Source: Amarolinea aalborgensis
Lineage (GTDB): Bacteria; Chloroflexota; Anaerolineae; SSC4; Amarolineaceae
Reading direction: 5' to 3'
Assembly (NCBI RefSeq): GCF_900491745.1
Contig: NZ_UETR01000008.1
Coordinates: forward strand, 185,723-249,722
Length of the DNA: 64,000 nucleotides
Shown: piece after piece, positions 1 to 8,213 of the stretch
Layout of the letters: the number at the start of each line of letters is the position of its first letter
Numbering within the stretch: position 1 is the stretch's first letter
Position numbers and translations under genes: made by a program
The notes under the pieces: model-generated
Database searches by the model: none
Seen by the model: only the letters and a program-made list of their open reading frames with translations
What the model was told of the DNA's origin: nothing

Positions 1-1890
1 ACGCGGTAGGCGTTGGAGTGCTGGTCACGCCAGGCGTACTCGTTGGCGTCGGGGTCAGCAGGCTTGTCGCCGTTGGCGTTGGCGTGATGGCTTCGGTTGG
101 GGTTTGCGTTGGGGTGACTGCGCCGCCGTCCCAGCCGGGCGCCGGTGGGAAGCGGTTGACCCAGTCGGCGGCCGTGTCGGTGTCGTACCCGGCGCTGATC
201 CGCTCGCTAGAATGTCCCGCAGGCACAACCGGTACGGACGGGTTGAGCACCGTGGCGTCAGTTCCCCAGGAGAGACCATCTACGGTCAGCCCGCCGGGGT
301 TCGACAGCAGCAGCCGGTCGCCGCTGTTGCCCAGCCCATTGCCAATCGCACTGTTGAGAATGACCACCGGCGCCGGCACGGTCGGATAGTTCACGTAGAA
401 CAGCGCACTCGCCGCCACGATGACAAAACCGTGCGCCGCAATCGTCAAATCCGGAATCACATCCTGGCTGCTGTTGTCTCCAATGCGCCACCCGCTGAGC
501 GTCAACGCCGCATCGCTCGTGTTGTACAACTCGAACCACTCGTAGTCGGTGTCGCTCCCCGCCTGCACCGTGTCGTACTCCACTTCGTTGATCACAACGC
601 TGTTGCTTGACGGCGGCGTGCTCGTGTCGGTCGGCGTCGCCGTCGGCGCCGCGGTGATAGTTGGGGTGCTGGTCACGCCAGGCGTACTCGTTGGCGTCGG
701 GGTCAGCAGGCTTGTCGCCGTTGGCGTTGGCGTCACTGCGCCGCCGTCCCATCCCGGCGCAGGCGGAAAGCGGTTGACCCAGTCGGCGGCCGTGTCGGTG
801 TCGTACCCGGCGCTGATCCGCTCGCTGGAATGCCCCGCCGGCACCACCGGCACCGAAGGGTTGAGCACCGTGGCGTCAGTTCCCCAGGAGAGACCATCCA
901 CGGTCAGCCCGCCGGCGTTCGACAGCAGCAGCCGGTCGCCGCTGTTGCCCAGCCCATTGCCAATCGCACTGTTGAGAATGATCACCGGCGCCGGCACGGT
1001 CGGATAGTTCACGTAGAACAGCGCACTCGCCGCTACGATCACAAACCCGTGCCCCGCAATCGTCAAATCCGGAATCACATCCTGGCTGCTGTTGTCTCCG
1101 ATGCGCCACCCGCTGAGCGCCAACGCCGCATCGCTCGTGTTGTACAACTCGAACCACTCGTAGTCGGTGTCGCTCCCCGCCTGCACCGTGTCGTACTCCA
1201 CCTCGTTGATGACGATGGCGTTAGCTGACGGCGGCGTGCTCGTGTCGGTCGGCGTGGCCGTCGTCGTCGGCGCAGCGGTAGGCGTTGGAGTGCTAGTCGC
1301 GCCAGGCGTATTCGTTGGCGTCGGGGTCAGCAGGCTTGTCGCCGTTGGCGTCGGCGTGATGGCTTCGGTGGGCGTTAGCGTTGGCGTTGGCGTGACGGCG
1401 CCGCCGTCCCAGCCGGGCGCAGGCGGGAAGCGGTTGACCCAGTCGGCCGCCGTGTCGGTGTCGTAGCCCGCGCTGATGCGCTCGCTCGAATGCCCCGCAG
1501 GCACCACCGGCACCGACGGGTTGAGCACCGTGACGTCAGTTCCCCAGGAGAGACCATCTACGGTCAGCCCGCCGGCGTTCGACAGCAGCAGCCGGTCGCC
1601 GCTGTTGCCCAACCCATTGCCAATCGCACTGTTGAGAATGATCACCGGCGCCGGCACGGTCGGATAGTTCACGTAGAACAGCGTGCTCGCCGCCACGATG
1701 ACAAAACCATGCGCCGCAATCGTCAAATCCGGAATCACATCCTGGCTGCTGTTGTCTCCGATGCGCCACCCGCTGAGCGCCAACGCCGCATCGCTCGTGT
1801 TGTACAACTCGAACCACTCGTAATCGGTGTCGCTCCCTGCCTGCACCGTGTCGTACTCCACTTCGTTGATCACAACGCTGTTGCTTGACG
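1..1890 (-). repeat. Tandem near-identical LTD-plus-linker coding repeats
   Basis: Three coding units repeat with high DNA identity. The same landmark (GTTCCCCAGGAGAGACC on the plus strand) occurs at about 261, 879 and 1539, so the periods are 618 and 660 bases. The difference comes from the length of the Thr-Pro linker (GGCGTYGGCGT-type hexamers on the plus strand). The LTD parts differ only by scattered substitutions, which indicates recent duplication or ongoing conversion. Confidence 0.9.
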
Positions 1891-2731
1891 GCGGCGTGCT
1901 CGTGTCGGTCGGCGTCGCCGTCGGCGTCGGCGCGGCGGTGATCGTGGCCGTCGCCGTTGCCTCGGCCGTTGCCGTCGCCGTTGGCGTTGGCGTTGGCGTA
2001 TCGGTGCTGGGCGCGGGCGTTGGCGTGTTGGTTGGCGTGGCTACCGCCGTTGGCGTTGCGGTATTGGTCTGCGTGGGCGTGGGCGATGGCGCGGTCGTGG
2101 CGCTGGGGGTTGGCGTCGCTGTAGGCGCCGGCTGATAGGCCGAGTTAGGTTGACGGGGCGTACCATTCAACGGGTTGCCGTTGGCGTCATGGCCGTTGCG
2201 GATGACACCGTTGTTGGCGGCCCAATTGCCATCGCTGTCAGGGGCTGTCGGATCCACGCGCTCCATCGAGAAATAGCCAGGAGAACCAGAGCCGGCCGGC
2301 CAGGCGCCGCCATTGCCGTTCGCAGAATCAATCAAGTTGCCGTCTGGGTCGCGCAAAAAGAGCGCGGCGCCGCTGTTGAGCAGATCACCGGTATAGATGC
2401 GGTCGGCCGGGATATCGCTGACCGTGCTGTCGTCGGTGCGTTCGAGGAGGTAATAACTGCCGCTGGCCAGGACGCCTCCCAGGGTGACGGCGATGCGGCC
2501 ATCGCCTGACGTCAGCGTCCAGCCATCGAGACTCTGCGCCACATCACCGGGGTTGAAAATCTCCATCCACTCGTCCGCGGCGGAGGCCGCCGTGCCTCCC
2601 CAGGCCACCTCGTTGATAACCACCGTTTGTAACTGGGGCGCGGGTGCGATCTGGCGCGATGCCACGGGCAGGCTGTGCGTGGCGATCATAACAAGAACCA
2701 TGAGCAGGGATAACCGGGGCGCGCGCAACAT
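1..2731 (-). CDS. Secreted multi-LTD (lamin-tail domain) protein, 3' end outside window
   Basis: Read leftward from ATG 2731 (AGAAGGG about 7 bases upstream), the frame is open to base 1, so at least 910 residues are present and the C-terminus is missing. Residues 1-25 look like a signal peptide (LLMVLVMIA, then PVAS). A first LTD beta-sandwich lies at about 36-200 (VVINEVAWGG, EWMEIFN, SLDGWTL). A Thr-Pro linker follows to about 280, then three almost identical LTDs at about 282-444, 502-664 and 708-869 (VVINEVEYD, EWFELYN, LSGWRI, WVNRFP), each separated by Thr-Pro linkers. LTDs are found on extracellular bacterial proteins and nucleases; no catalytic domain is visible here. It is the last gene of a minus-strand run, 138 bases after the ASCH gene. 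The LTD assignment is confident, the role unknown. Confidence 0.85.
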   Translation of the reverse strand, partial: MLRAPRLSLLMVLVMIATHSLPVASRQIAPAPQLQTVVINEVAWGGTAASAADEWMEIFNPGDVAQSLDGWTLTSGDGRIAVTLGGVLASGSYYLLERTDDSTVSDIPADRIYTGDLLNSGAALFLRDPDGNLIDSANGNGGAWPAGSGSPGYFSMERVDPTAPDSDGNWAANNGVIRNGHDANGNPLNGTPRQPNSAYQPAPTATPTPSATTAPSPTPTQTNTATPTAVATPTNTPTPAPSTDTPTPTPTATATAEATATATITAAPTPTATPTDTSTPPSSNSVVINEVEYDTVQAGSDTDYEWFELYNTSDAALALSGWRIGDNSSQDVIPDLTIAAHGFVIVAASTLFYVNYPTVPAPVIILNSAIGNGLGNSGDRLLLSNAGGLTVDGLSWGTDVTVLNPSVPVVPAGHSSERISAGYDTDTAADWVNRFPPAPGWDGGAVTPTPTLTPTEAITPTPTATSLLTPTPTNTPGATSTPTPTAAPTTTATPTDTSTPPSANAIVINEVEYDTVQAGSDTDYEWFELYNTSDAALALSGWRIGDNSSQDVIPDLTIAGHGFVIVAASALFYVNYPTVPAPVIILNSAIGNGLGNSGDRLLLSNAGGLTVDGLSWGTDATVLNPSVPVVPAGHSSERISAGYDTDTAADWVNRFPPAPGWDGGAVTPTPTATSLLTPTPTSTPGVTSTPTITAAPTATPTDTSTPPSSNSVVINEVEYDTVQAGSDTDYEWFELYNTSDAALTLSGWRIGDNSSQDVIPDLTIAAHGFVIVAASALFYVNYPTVPAPVVILNSAIGNGLGNSGDRLLLSNPGGLTVDGLSWGTDATVLNPSVPVVPAGHSSERISAGYDTDTAADWVNRFPPAPGWDGGAVTPTQTPTEAITPTPTATSLLTPTPTSTPGVTSTPTPTA

Positions 2732-2869
2732 ATGGAATCCCTTCTGCTGGCTGAGCAGCGTGAGTCTTGACCTTGGCGATGAGACGCTTTGGAAAACAAT
2801 GAAGGCCGGGGGAGCTGGCTTGATGCCACTAACGATGATGCCGCGGCGATTTTCGCGCAGCAACGAACG

Positions 2870-3367
2870 TTATGCGGGCGCGGGCGAATCTGGGGTCAAA
2901 GATCGGTAGACCAACCGAAACCGTTCACACACCAACGGCATGTCGGGTGCGAAGGTGCGGCCGACGCGCGGCAGCGTGCGCGTAAAGAAGCGCCGATGCG
3001 CGTCACGCCAATAGGCCAGGGAACGGTCGCCCTCGCCCTCTTCCCAGGCAAACTGCGCGTCTACCTGATCGTATGCGCGGATGAAGACCTCGGTGGTTTC
3101 GATGATACACCGCGGCGCGCCCTGTGCGTCGAGCACGATGGTGTGCAGCCCGACGTGCGGCAGGGGATCGTTGGCGGCCTCCCACTCCCACAGCGCCGAA
3201 CAAGTGGCCGTCTTCGCGCCGGCCAGCGTCAGCGCGGCCAGCTCATCGGCCAGACCAGGGTTATCGCCGAACGACTCGGCGGCATAGGTTGCGTTGCGGG
3301 CGGGCGCGTCGGCCGGCAGGGTGGCCTGGTACGCTCGCCAGAAGTCATCAATCGCCTGTTGGTTCAT
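2870..3367 (-). CDS. ASCH-domain protein
   Basis: Soluble protein of 165 residues with the PUA-like ASCH fold, which is thought to bind RNA or nucleotides. Family signs are the helical start (IDDFWRAYQATLP), the turn LTLAGAKTATCS, the acidic strand CIIETTEVFIRAYDQV, and the end FAPDMPLVCERFRLVY. The frame is open upstream to 3487, but that extension overlaps the preceding gene and looks non-coding. ATG 3367, with GAGG just upstream, gives the usual family length. It lies 50 bases after the QNG1-type gene on the same strand, so co-transcription is likely. Substrate unknown. Confidence 0.82.
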   Translation of the reverse strand: MNQQAIDDFWRAYQATLPADAPARNATYAAESFGDNPGLADELAALTLAGAKTATCSALWEWEAANDPLPHVGLHTIVLDAQGAPRCIIETTEVFIRAYDQVDAQFAWEEGEGDRSLAYWRDAHRRFFTRTLPRVGRTFAPDMPLVCERFRLVYRSLTPDSPAPA

Positions 3368-3417
3368 GTCCTCGGTGCTCCTGCTCAGTCCCTGTGTGAG
3401 AACAAAACGACGCCGGC

Positions 3418-4368
3418 TCAGTAGAAGACGGAGAGGGTGCGGTGATGGGGCGGCGCCGTAGGCGGCAGTTGTTTGCTGGCGGTCCACAACCAGTAGTCCA
3501 GGTGCAGCGCGTTGATGTCGGGGAAGCGCGGCTGCAGGGCCTGGCGCAGCAGCTCAGCGGCCCAGATCGTGTGGGCGCGAATCTCGATCTCTTCCTGGCT
3601 GTTGGCCGGAATGAGGCGCTGGCTGTCCACGACGGCGGCCAGGGCCGGCGCGTAGCGCAGGATACCCAAGGCGCGCAGCGTCTGCGGCAGCTTGTAGTCG
3701 GCAAAGACCGTCAGTTGATCAATGCGCCGCAGGTCGCCCAGTCCCTGCCCGCGGTGTGCGGCGTAGATCATGGCCGCGGCCAGCTGCGCCCGTTTGTGAA
3801 ACACCACCCGCTGGCCGTTGCGCCAGGCGTGGTCGTCGAAAGAAGGAAAGCGGGTGGTGAGCAGCTCCACCAGGCCCAGCGCATCGCCGCCGGCCGCGGC
3901 CAGGACATGCGCAAAACGACCACCAAACTCGCGCAGCAAGGTGACGCCGACCGCGGCCAGGATGGCGGCTCGCTCGTCCAGCAGCGGCAGGGGCGCGCCA
4001 GGCCTGCCGGCTAAGATCACGCCAAGCTGCGCCGCGGTGATCTGCGCCAGGTAGGCCGCGTCGAGCAGGGGGAGGCCGTCATCCAGGGCCTGGCTAAGCG
4101 CGGCCAGGACGCCAAACGAACCGCCCTCGCCGTTCCCGACCCACACCCACTTTGGGTCGCCCCAGTAGCAGAAATTGATGGCGTTGAACAACAGAATGAA
4201 TTCGACCAGGTCGCCCGCGGCCCGTCTGCGGTTGAAAAAAGGCTCGTCCCAGGTCGGCAGGCGCAGGGCGTCACGCGTGAGGGTGAGGCTGATCTCCGCC
4301 AGCCGCTCCGGGTCCATTGACACGAAGCGGCTGGCGGAAATGATGGGCGGCAGCGCGGCGAGAATCAT
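3418..4368 (-). CDS. Queuosine 5'-phosphate N-glycosylase/hydrolase (QNG1, DUF2419 family)
   Basis: Resembles the queuosine salvage family QNG1 (formerly DUF2419), which releases the base queuine from queuosine 5'-monophosphate so that it can be reused in tRNA. The family signature FILLFNAINFCYWGDPKW is at about residues 57-74, followed by the mostly helical DNA-glycosylase-like fold. The length, 316 residues, is normal for the family. ATG 4368 overlaps the stop of the DinB-like gene by four bases (ATGA), implying translational coupling. A start at Met18 is possible, but the overlap favours Met1. No queuosine transporter or other salvage gene is visible nearby. Cytoplasmic. Assignment is by sequence pattern only. 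Confidence 0.8.
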   Translation of the reverse strand: MILAALPPIISASRFVSMDPERLAEISLTLTRDALRLPTWDEPFFNRRRAAGDLVEFILLFNAINFCYWGDPKWVWVGNGEGGSFGVLAALSQALDDGLPLLDAAYLAQITAAQLGVILAGRPGAPLPLLDERAAILAAVGVTLLREFGGRFAHVLAAAGGDALGLVELLTTRFPSFDDHAWRNGQRVVFHKRAQLAAAMIYAAHRGQGLGDLRRIDQLTVFADYKLPQTLRALGILRYAPALAAVVDSQRLIPANSQEEIEIRAHTIWAAELLRQALQPRFPDINALHLDYWLWTASKQLPPTAPPHHRTLSVFY

Positions 4369-4835
4369 GCGGCGGCGGGCGGCAGTTGGCTGCGCCAGGC
4401 CACGATCTGCGCCGTGTGTTCGTCATCATGCTCGTATGTGTTGGCGGCGATAATCTCGGCCAGGGTGACATTGCCCACGCGGCGCGCCAGGTCCGCCTCG
4501 CGCAGCGTTTCCAGGCGCAGGCAGACCTGCTCGAAGACGCCTTCCATATCTTCCAGCACCAGGTCCAGCGGCCGATCCTTCTGTTGCGCGTAGATCTGCG
4601 CGTTGATGCCGTCCACATCGCGCATGTCCCACTGAGGCTTCTGCTGGCGCGCCAGTTGGAAGAGCAAACGCACCAGGCGCGACTGCCAGACCGCGATATG
4701 GGCCAGGATGTCCTTGACGGACCAGGCGCCCATGACGCCTGGCATTCCCATCTGCTCCGGGGTCAATCCTTCCAGCGCCAAGTCCAGCTGCTCACGGCTG
4801 GCCTCCGTCTTCTCAAGAATGTCGGCGATCTGCAT
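4365..4835 (-). CDS. DinB/DfsB-like four-helix metal-binding protein
   Basis: Protein of 156 residues with the DinB/YfiT-like four-helix bundle (ClbS/DfsB branch). The three-histidine metal site is visible: His46 in WSVKDILAHIAVW, and His136 and His140 in YEHDDEHTAQI. Members include thiol-dependent transferases and ClbS, which protects against colibactin; the substrate here cannot be told. It overlaps the QNG1 gene by four bases and starts 26 bases after the HEPN gene, so it sits inside an apparent operon. Confidence 0.83.
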   Translation of the reverse strand: MQIADILEKTEASREQLDLALEGLTPEQMGMPGVMGAWSVKDILAHIAVWQSRLVRLLFQLARQQKPQWDMRDVDGINAQIYAQQKDRPLDLVLEDMEGVFEQVCLRLETLREADLARRVGNVTLAEIIAANTYEHDDEHTAQIVAWRSQLPPAAA

Positions 4836-4861
4836 CGTGGTTTTTCCTGCACTCCCCTGTC

Positions 4862-5287
4862 TTACGAGATTGTTGGTATGGAAACCTTTCCCTGAATTAA
4901 TGATGCCTGGACTTGTTCTAGTTGGCCGATCAGTGTGGTCGCGTTGTCAAACTGCTGTTGCGCCTGTTCAAGGGTTGGCGCGGCGAAATCTTCATAATCA
5001 CTCACTTGACGAACATCGAACGCGTCATGCACGATCTTACTCAACAGCTTCTCACAAATGCCAGTCTTGATGAAATACCGATCAAAATAGGCGATCACGC
5101 CACTATGCCGTTGACTATCCAAATTCAATAACGCCAAAAGGGCGCGAACAGCATTGAAGATGGCATAGTATGACCGATTGATGCTGCCATCATAGCCTTG
5201 ATGTTCAAGCAGCACCTCTGCTTGTTTCAAGAGGTCTTTGGCTTTCTTGAGTCGGTATCCTGACAACTCTATCGCCGTGTCGTTCAT
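4862..5287 (-). CDS. HEPN-domain protein (UPF0332-like), partner of MNT
   Basis: Helical protein of 141 residues with the HEPN fold: an N-terminal amphipathic helix (LKKAKDLLKQAEVLLEHQ), the core NRSYYAIFNAVRALLAL and the second conserved spot DVRQVSDYEDF. This is the UPF0332 branch usually encoded beside a minimal nucleotidyltransferase. No RX4-6H RNase motif can be seen, so direct RNase activity is doubtful. The ATG overlaps the stop of the MNT gene by four bases. The pair is clearly more AT-rich than its neighbours, a sign of transfer. A toxin-antitoxin role is plausible by family but not shown. Confidence 0.85.
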   Translation of the reverse strand: MNDTAIELSGYRLKKAKDLLKQAEVLLEHQGYDGSINRSYYAIFNAVRALLALLNLDSQRHSGVIAYFDRYFIKTGICEKLLSKIVHDAFDVRQVSDYEDFAAPTLEQAQQQFDNATTLIGQLEQVQASLIQGKVSIPTIS

Positions 5288-5742
5288 AAGGGGATTCCAT
5301 ACCTGAGGATATTCTGATAGAACAACGTCTGATAGTGTTGATTCTTTTGCCAGACCTCAATGTCTTTTAGGATCGGGGAAATACAAACACCATATGCTAA
5401 GGCATAGTCTGAGGCTAATCCGCTCAGCTGCCATTGAAGTTCTGGTGAATACTCTTTGACGATAATCAAGATATCTATATCAGATTCTGGTGTTTGAGTA
5501 TCTGTCGAATATGAGCCAAAGAGATATTCAGCAATCACCTGCTCCCTAAAAGCATGTTTTGTCTCTCTCACGAAATCCCGGATGATTTGGGCAATGTGAG
5601 GAGCAACCTGGGGCAATGCGGCAATTGGTTCGGTGGTTGGCATCAGCAGTTTCTCCTCGATAAAAGCTTGCTCCTCATCTGCCACCTGGGATAAGCGTTT
5701 TGGTATGTTTTCTATCGGACGAGCCAAGATGTTAGTCCTCAA
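5284..5742 (-). CDS. Minimal nucleotidyltransferase (MNT) of an MNT-HEPN pair
   Basis: Protein of 152 residues with the polymerase-beta-type nucleotidyltransferase core: GSYSTDTQTPESDIDILI, that is the GSxS turn followed by the two metal-binding aspartates (DID). In characterised MNT-HEPN modules the MNT protein adenylylates its HEPN partner. About 55 residues before the core are poorly conserved, and Met34 is an alternative start. ATG 5742 overlaps the end of the PPK2 gene by 11 bases and the HEPN gene follows with a four-base overlap, so the three are probably translated from one transcript. Confidence 0.85.
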   Translation of the reverse strand: MRTNILARPIENIPKRLSQVADEEQAFIEEKLLMPTTEPIAALPQVAPHIAQIIRDFVRETKHAFREQVIAEYLFGSYSTDTQTPESDIDILIIVKEYSPELQWQLSGLASDYALAYGVCISPILKDIEVWQKNQHYQTLFYQNILRYGIPL

Positions 5743-6535
5743 TCACGACGTGGCTCAAGTCCTCGGCCGGCTGGGGATACTGCGGGTCCATTTCTTCCAG
5801 CGTTTGGCGAACGATGCGCGCAACCACGTAGTTACGATACCATTTCTTGTTGGCCGGAACGACATACCAGGGCGCCGCCGCCGTAGTGCACTTATTGAGC
5901 GCATCTTCGTAAGCCTCCTGGTACTGATCCCACAAGGCGCGCTCTTTGAGGTCGCCCAGGGCAAATTTCCAGCGCTTGTCCGGGGTGTTGAGACGGTCGA
6001 GCAGGCGCTCCTTTTGCTCCGCTTTGGAGATATGCAGGAAGAATTTGAGGATAACGGTGCCGTTGTCGGTCAGGAGTCTCTCGAAGTGGTTGATCTGCTC
6101 ATAACGCTTGCTCCAGACCTCTTTGGGCGCCAGGTCGTGCACGCGCACCACGAGCACATCCTCGTAGTGCGAACGATTGAACACGCCGATCATGCCTTTG
6201 CCTGGCGTGACCTTATGCACGCGCCACAGGTAATCGTGCGCCATCTCCTCTGCGCTCGGCACCTTGAACGGCGTCACCACCACACCCTGCGGGTTCAACC
6301 CGCTGCAGACGTGCTCGATGGTGCCATCCTTGCCGCCTGTGTCCATCGCTTGCAGCACGATCAAGAGTGACCGCTTGTGCTCTGCATACAGCGCCTCTTG
6401 CAAGGCGCGGATGCGCGCCAGGTCTTTCTCGAGTTTGTCTCGTATGTCGGCCTTTTGCTTGATATCCCCGGTGTCATCGGGGTCCACATCTTTGAGCTTA
6501 ATGGCCTTGTCTGGGTCGAGTTTGTACTGATTCAT
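5732..6535 (-). CDS. Polyphosphate kinase 2 family protein
   Basis: PPK2-family phosphotransferase of 267 residues, which uses polyphosphate to phosphorylate nucleoside mono- or diphosphates. The Walker A loop MDTGGKDGT is at residues 64-72, followed by the lid segment GVVVTPFKVPSAEE and the conserved FNRSHYEDVLVVRVH. It is a single-domain enzyme of normal length. PPK2 classes I-III cannot be separated safely by eye. It leads the run PPK2-MNT-HEPN-DinB-QNG1. Cytoplasmic. Confidence 0.9.
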   Translation of the reverse strand: MNQYKLDPDKAIKLKDVDPDDTGDIKQKADIRDKLEKDLARIRALQEALYAEHKRSLLIVLQAMDTGGKDGTIEHVCSGLNPQGVVVTPFKVPSAEEMAHDYLWRVHKVTPGKGMIGVFNRSHYEDVLVVRVHDLAPKEVWSKRYEQINHFERLLTDNGTVILKFFLHISKAEQKERLLDRLNTPDKRWKFALGDLKERALWDQYQEAYEDALNKCTTAAAPWYVVPANKKWYRNYVVARIVRQTLEEMDPQYPQPAEDLSHVVIED

Positions 6536-6624
6536 ACGTTTCTCCGTAATCCTTTTTCTTGACGTGTTAGTTGAACGACCAAACCCTGGCCGTTGTCCTC
6601 ATCGTAAAACATTGTCAATCCGCT

Positions 6625-7890
6625 CTACCTGGCTGCCTTGATGCGGCTGACAAAGACCGTACCAAAGATAAAGAAGAGCAGGGCCAGGCTGAAGATCAAG
6701 CTGTAGCCCAGGGTGGGGATGCCTACGCGTGGCCCATAGCCCTGGCCCAAGTCGAGCAGAAAGCCGGCGACCGGTGTGCCGATCACTTGCGGCAGGGTGA
6801 GCGCCACATGCCAGACGCCCATGTCGCGGGCGTAATCATCCATGCTGGGCAGCACATCGGTGGCCAGCGCCCAATCCACGCTGATGTACGCGCCGTAGCC
6901 CAGGCCAAAAACGACGCCCATGACGACGGCCAGGGAGTAGGAATGGGTGAAGAGAAAGACCAGGACTACCAGGCTCTGCAGCGCGCCAGAGAGGTAGACG
7001 ATCTTCTTGCGCCCGAAGCGATCAGAGACGACGCCGGCGGCCAGGCTGCTGAGTAGGGCGCCGACGAGCAGGGCTAGGATCACGAACGACACGGCCTGCG
7101 CGGCCTGGCTCATGCTCAGGCCCAAGATCGTGAAGGGCGCGCCGACGACGTCATCCAGGTAGTAAACCAGGAATTCCTGCACGATGAAGGCGCCCATGAC
7201 CATCAGGAAGCGGGTCCAGAAGACCCAGGTGAAATCACGCGACTTGAACGGATCGAACAGGCTGCGCAGGAAGGGGCGCCAGGCGAAGGGCGGCAGCGGC
7301 GGCGGTTCCGGTTCGTGCACGCTGAACACGGTGATGAGCATGCCGATCAACAGGATGGCCGCCAGGAGCCAGTAGGCGCCGGTGATGCCGCCGATGCTGC
7401 CTAGCAGCAGGCCCATGATGCCGCCGAGGAAATTGCCAAGCATGGTCATCAGGCCCAGCCAACCGGAGGCCGAGCCGCGCTGCGCGACCGGCACCACGTC
7501 AGGAATGAGAGCGGAGTAGGGTGCGGTGGCCAGGTTGTTAAAGAATTCGACGGCCATGAAGGCCAGGATGTAGAAGCCCAACGCCTGCGGCCGCGCCAGG
7601 TAGGCCAGTCCAAGCAGCGCGATCATGTTGCCAAATGTGCCGATGATCAGGAAAGGGCGGCGCCGTCCCAGGCGTGAGCGCAGACGGTCGGACATGGCGC
7701 CGAAGATCGGCGCAACCACCATAGAGACGAGCGCGCCGGCCAGCAGCACGAGGCCCAGGGTGCGTCCTTTGAAGGCATCGCCGCCCAGCAGCTGCGCCTG
7801 CGCCGGCAGGAGCACCACCAGGATGGCGGTCCAATGCGCGCTGACCGCGAACCAATACGCGCTGAGGAGAGCCTGGCGTCGGGTTGACAT
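6625..7890 (-). CDS. MFS transporter
   Basis: Integral membrane protein of 421 residues with about twelve hydrophobic segments. The MFS loop 2-3 signature appears as GAMSDRLRSRLGRRRPF, and the mirrored loop in the second half as AGVVSDRFGRKK. The GRRRP form recalls the glycoside/cation or sucrose-like branch, so a sugar substrate is possible but not certain. It ends 89 bases before the PPK2 gene on the same strand. The divergent metallopeptidase gene starts 323 bases away. Confidence 0.87.
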   Translation of the reverse strand: MSTRRQALLSAYWFAVSAHWTAILVVLLPAQAQLLGGDAFKGRTLGLVLLAGALVSMVVAPIFGAMSDRLRSRLGRRRPFLIIGTFGNMIALLGLAYLARPQALGFYILAFMAVEFFNNLATAPYSALIPDVVPVAQRGSASGWLGLMTMLGNFLGGIMGLLLGSIGGITGAYWLLAAILLIGMLITVFSVHEPEPPPLPPFAWRPFLRSLFDPFKSRDFTWVFWTRFLMVMGAFIVQEFLVYYLDDVVGAPFTILGLSMSQAAQAVSFVILALLVGALLSSLAAGVVSDRFGRKKIVYLSGALQSLVVLVFLFTHSYSLAVVMGVVFGLGYGAYISVDWALATDVLPSMDDYARDMGVWHVALTLPQVIGTPVAGFLLDLGQGYGPRVGIPTLGYSLIFSLALLFFIFGTVFVSRIKAAR

Positions 7891-8213
7891 CTCAGACCCC
7901 CGGCAGTTCAGCGCGCTGATTAGCTCGCGTCGCGAGGCCCATGGAAAAGGCAGCCACTAGGGAGGCGCAACAAACGCACATCGCACACCTCGGAGCACTT
8001 TTCGAGCGCAAGACGGCCAGCTGCCCGTAAGAGGAAAGCCAGCGCAGCATGGGCGGGAGACACCGACGGTATTGTACAAGGGAATGGCGGCAGCGTCAAA
8101 GCAGGCGTTCGGGATAGGTGCATTTCGAGATGACCAGGCCCGCAAGAACACCGGCTGCGCGAAATTTGGACGCGGATTTACGTTAGGCTGTCCTCAGAAG
8201 GAGGCGTTTCATC
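7891..8213. other. Divergent intergenic region, MFS gene to metallopeptidase gene
   Basis: 323 bases between divergent genes. The only strong signal is the ribosome binding site AAGGAGG near 8196-8202, about 11 bases before ATG 8214. No convincing promoter hexamer pair was found. A long open frame that enters the metallopeptidase frame from 8072 has no protein-like composition and is taken as chance. Confidence 0.5.

Noticed and set aside
1..2110. Val-Gly-rich plus-strand frames as elastin-like proteins
   Set aside because: They are the complement of Thr-Pro linkers of the minus-strand LTD gene.
8182..8188. GTTAGGC upstream of the metallopeptidase gene as a second integron site
   Set aside because: No RYYYAAC partner, no paired boxes and no integrase nearby; taken as chance.
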